This document shows positions 5,748 to 7,570 of a DNA stretch of 7,570 nucleotides, one piece after another. The notes beneath the pieces were generated by a model. It was given only the letters and a program-made list of their open reading frames with translations, was not told the origin of the DNA and did no database searches. A program made the position numbers and the translations under genes. How positions within the stretch are numbered: position 1 is the first letter of the stretch; each line of letters begins with the position of its first letter. The DNA comes from Pseudomonadota bacterium (GTDB taxonomy: Bacteria > Pseudomonadota > Gammaproteobacteria > Halothiobacillales > Halothiobacillaceae): assembly GCA_021795795.1 (NCBI GenBank), contig JAJYPA010000403.1, forward strand, positions 1 to 7,570, in the 5' to 3' direction.

Positions 5748-5894
5748 GTGAGCGTTACGCCGGGGGTATGTGAGCGTTACGCCGGGGGTATGTGAGCGTT
5801 ACGCCGGGGGGTGTGAGCGTTACGCCGGGGGGTGTGAGCGTTACGCCGGGGGGTGTAAGCGTTACGCCGGGGGGTGTAAGCGTTACGCCGGGGG
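5748..5894. repeat. Seven tandem RepC-binding iterons
   Basis: The core GTGAGCGTTACGCCGGGG starts at 5748, 5770, 5792, 5813, 5834, 5855 and 5876. The first two units are 22 bases, ending GGGGGTAT. The next four are 21 bases, ending GGGGGGT. The seventh stops after its G run at 5894. The last two units carry GTAAG in place of GTGAG. A partial match GTGAGTGCTA (5912-5921) overlaps the stop of the adjoining gene. Iterons of this size beside repC are the binding sites for the RepC initiator and set copy number and incompatibility. Confidence 0.93.
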
Positions 5895-5918
5895 AGGCTA
5901 TGGCAGGGACTGTGAGTG

Positions 5919-6155
5919 CTAGTCTAGATACCGTCTGGCGCTAGGTCCCAACACATCCCCACGGCCAACGATTATGTGCTGTCGGCGGATTTCCACAACC
6001 CAGACAATGTCACCCGGCTTTGGAACACCAAAGGCCTTCTTGTCCTCTGGAGCGAGGTCTGCAATCGTGTGTACCCGCTTATCGCCAATCTCCACGGTAA
6101 ACCGCATTGGCTTTCCGTCAATGCTCCAGGAGTCGAACACTATTGCTCTTTCCAT
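5919..6155 (-). CDS. Small conserved-looking hypothetical protein downstream of repC
   Basis: This is a 78-residue protein of unknown function. The start at 6155 is chosen because AAAGAGA (6161-6167) lies five bases upstream and it overlaps the repC end by 16 bases, a normal coupling arrangement. A farther ATG at 6206 would add 17 residues encoded inside repC. The sequence alternates short strands and turns (AIVFDSWSIDGKPMRFTVEI, then PGDIVWVVEIRRQHIIVG), suggesting a small beta-rich fold. No signal peptide or membrane segment is seen. Its stop lies 24 bases from the last iteron. The place in the operon suggests a role in replication control, stability or maintenance, but this is inference and I do not recognise the family. 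Confidence 0.65.
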   Translation of the reverse strand: MERAIVFDSWSIDGKPMRFTVEIGDKRVHTIADLAPEDKKAFGVPKPGDIVWVVEIRRQHIIVGRGDVLGPSARRYLD

Positions 6156-7018
6156 GCCGGTCTCTTTAATTTGAATTTGTCTTTTGCATACTCGGTGACT
6201 GCCCATCCCGCCAATAAGAGCTCTGCAACCGCCTTGCGGACTGTTGATTTACGTTGTCTTCTGGCTGCATCGCTAGGCGGGTCATCCGGCCAGACGTAGC
6301 CGCAAAGCGTGTCCAACTTTACCTCGTCCGTCTTGCCGGGGTCGATCCAGCCGCATAACCGCTGATGAATGAGGCGTGCAGGATCAGTTGATAGAGCACG
6401 GACCTCTGCCATCTCAATGCGTGTGTGGGGTCGCTCGCCCATCATCGCTTGGGCCAGTCGGGGGTTTAGCGCCACGAACAGTTTGCCGCTTTGCTCATCG
6501 CTTGCATAATCGGACAAAATGCGAAAACCCTGTCGCTTCCCATCCCGTTCTACGATCACAGATACTGCCCACAGGCGTTCAAGGCTCTCACGGATAGTCT
6601 TAAATTGGCTCCCGCCATCCTCGGCATAACCGAGTTCTCGCGCTAACTGGCGAAAGCTACCCTTAGCCACCATCGTGTCTTGCTCGATAGCCTCCCATTT
6701 CAAGTCAAGCAATAAACGCAGTTGCTGACCCACTTCTGATTCAGTTTCATGCTTTAGCACGATACCGCGTCCATTGTCGCCAGACGTGGCTGCTATTGCC
6801 ACAAGCCCTTGCAGAACACGCAGATCATCGACGCCTAGCGGCTCCGGCCCCCAGAAACGGATAGACTCTTTGCCGTGGGTATAGGTCACGTCGAGTTTGA
6901 GTTTCTTCCGATCACCCCGTTTAAGACTGCGGAACAATCCGGGGGCCAAACAATGCGCCGGATCGTGGCGGGCGTGTGTTAGATTAAAGCTCCTCGCGTC
7001 CTCTTTTTTTGTTGCCAT
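6140..7018 (-). CDS. repC: RepC replication initiator (IncQ type)
   Basis: This 292-residue protein binds the origin iterons and starts plasmid replication. Long blocks match the RSF1010 RepC family as remembered: HDPAHCLAPGLFR (18-30), KLDVTY (41-46), GPEPLGVDDLRVLQGLVA (57-74), KRQGFRILSDYASDE (161-175), ALNPRLAQAMMG (183-194), HQRLCGWIDPGKT (218-230) and DTLCGYVWP (236-244). Length is close to the family's usual 280 or so. The ATG at 7018 has AGGAGA (7025-7030) six bases upstream and lies inside the repA end, overlapping it by 35 bases, so repC is probably translationally coupled to repA. The iterons it should bind lie about 250 bases beyond its stop. The N-terminus is slightly longer and more basic than in RSF1010. 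Confidence in the family is very high; the exact incompatibility group is not settled. Confidence 0.96.
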   Translation of the reverse strand: MATKKEDARSFNLTHARHDPAHCLAPGLFRSLKRGDRKKLKLDVTYTHGKESIRFWGPEPLGVDDLRVLQGLVAIAATSGDNGRGIVLKHETESEVGQQLRLLLDLKWEAIEQDTMVAKGSFRQLARELGYAEDGGSQFKTIRESLERLWAVSVIVERDGKRQGFRILSDYASDEQSGKLFVALNPRLAQAMMGERPHTRIEMAEVRALSTDPARLIHQRLCGWIDPGKTDEVKLDTLCGYVWPDDPPSDAARRQRKSTVRKAVAELLLAGWAVTEYAKDKFKLKRPAWKEQ

Positions 7019-7570
7019 TACCCATCTCCTTTCTCGCCGGCAACAGTCTAACCGGTATCAGAACGCCACCTTCAGCCCGCTTGAACCAAAGATCTTCGAT
7101 AGGCTCACCGTAGTTGTTCTTCGGCACGCTGAACCGGACGTAGTAGTTCCTACGGTCGCCGATAGGCTCCAGGTTGATGGAGTCCGACCACAGATCCGCC
7201 TCATCGGGAGCCATCTTGGACAATGCCGCGCCCCAGCGTGCATTATCGGTCAGTATCGACGCTCCGCGAGCCGCATGCTGCTGGTCGCCTTGCCCGGATG
7301 CCGCGCTGCTTTTGCTGACGTGGTGCAGGAACAGGACCGCCGCGCCGGTCTGCGCCGCCAGGTACTCCAAGGCTTGCAATAACCTGCCCATGTCGCCGTT
7401 GGAGTTCTCATCGAGCTGGTGGACCCGGCTGATGGTATCGATCACGATCAGACGCGCCCCATCGCAATATTCCAGCAACCGGGCCATATGCTCGTCCTTC
7501 ATCACATCCAACCGCTTGCCCATCAGCGGTTCGAGCGTCAGATGCTCGGCAATGGCGTCCCGCGCTGCCG
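6984..7570 (-). CDS. repA: RepA replicative helicase, 3' part (cut by window edge)
   Basis: The frame is open from the window end to the stop at 6984, about 195 codons, so the first third or so of a protein of about 280 residues is missing, including the Walker A loop. RepA of IncQ plasmids is a RecA-fold hexameric 5'-3' helicase that unwinds the origin after RepC binding. Visible hallmarks, numbered from the in-window Met at 7523, are the Walker B strand LIVIDT (25-30), LFLHHVSKSSAASGQGDQQHAARGASILTDNARW (65-98) and YYVRFSVPKNNYGEPIEDLWFKR (127-149), all as in RSF1010 RepA. The Met at 7523 is internal, because the residues before it (RDAIAEHLTLEPL) also align with the RSF1010 helicase. It overlaps repC by 35 bases and should be cotranscribed with it. 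Confidence 0.95.
   Translation of the reverse strand, partial: AARDAIAEHLTLEPLMGKRLDVMKDEHMARLLEYCDGARLIVIDTISRVHQLDENSNGDMGRLLQALEYLAAQTGAAVLFLHHVSKSSAASGQGDQQHAARGASILTDNARWGAALSKMAPDEADLWSDSINLEPIGDRRNYYVRFSVPKNNYGEPIEDLWFKRAEGGVLIPVRLLPARKEMGNGNKKRGREEL
7025..7030 (-). promoter_or_regulatory. Ribosome binding site of repC inside repA
   Basis: AGGAGA on the minus strand lies six bases before the repC ATG at 7018 and within the coding sequence of repA. It lets repC be translated from the repA message, with ribosomes that finish repA passing over the site. Confidence 0.75.

Larger units (their letters stand above)
5400..5918. other. Vegetative replication origin region (oriV) of an IncQ-type plasmid
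   Basis: This gene-free stretch lies between the cargo operon and the repC side. From right to left it holds seven tandem iterons (5748-5894), a mixed segment, perfect hairpins at 5666-5684, 5643-5657 and 5596-5608, the (GGGGC)5GGGG tract (5544-5572), a purine-rich strand (about 5505-5543), and more palindromes at 5441-5453, 5453-5474 and 5471-5480. IncQ origins are known to combine iterons, a GC-rich block, an AT-rich block and two single-strand initiation hairpins (ssiA and ssiB) used by the RepB primase. The overall plan agrees, but no clear AT-rich block is seen and the hairpins cannot be matched to ssi sites by eye. The limits given are approximate. Confidence 0.75.

Noticed and set aside
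5433..5751. Proline-, arginine- or glycine-rich open frames across the GC tract on both strands
   Set aside because: They arise from the simple repeat and GC bias and have no domain features.
5748..5894. CRISPR array
   Set aside because: The units are directly adjoining with no unique spacers; they are plasmid iterons beside repC.

Overview
The window carries part of a small IncQ-type plasmid, or an integrated copy of one. The evidence is on the right side. A RepA-type hexameric helicase gene (cut by the window edge) and a RepC iteron-binding initiator gene overlap each other, and both match the RSF1010/IncQ1 proteins over long conserved blocks. They are followed by a small overlapping unknown gene and then by an origin with seven tandem iterons. 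IncQ replicons have a broad host range, so the backbone points to a proteobacterial host but does not name a species. The backbone looks GC-rich, while the central cargo is clearly AT-rich.

Layout. 1-287: non-coding leader with a repeated TCTCA motif. 288-847 (+): hicA-hicB toxin-antitoxin pair with a 4-base ATGA overlap. 848-1100: convergent intergenic region with a perfect 12-bp inverted repeat. 5363-1101 (all -): a compact four-gene glycan cassette, in transcription order a SAM-dependent methyltransferase, a small DUF4214-like protein, a GT4 glycosyltransferase, and a larger GT4 glycosyltransferase with an extra C-terminal beta-rich domain. 5364-5918: the vegetative origin, with hairpins, a (GGGGC)5GGGG tract and the iterons. 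5919-6155 (-): small unknown gene. 6140-7018 (-): repC. 6984-7570 (-): 3' part of repA.

How it fits together. RepC binds the iterons and opens the origin, RepA unwinds it, and a RepB-type primase (not in this window) would prime at single-strand hairpin sites. HicAB probably stabilises the plasmid. The four cargo genes probably build or decorate a surface polysaccharide or glycoprotein glycan. The T10 tract inside the first glycosyltransferase gene is a plausible on/off switch. The cargo starts almost exactly at the composition change beside the origin, which suggests later acquisition. No transposase, integrase or resistance gene is visible, and the mobilisation genes and repB lie outside the window, if present.
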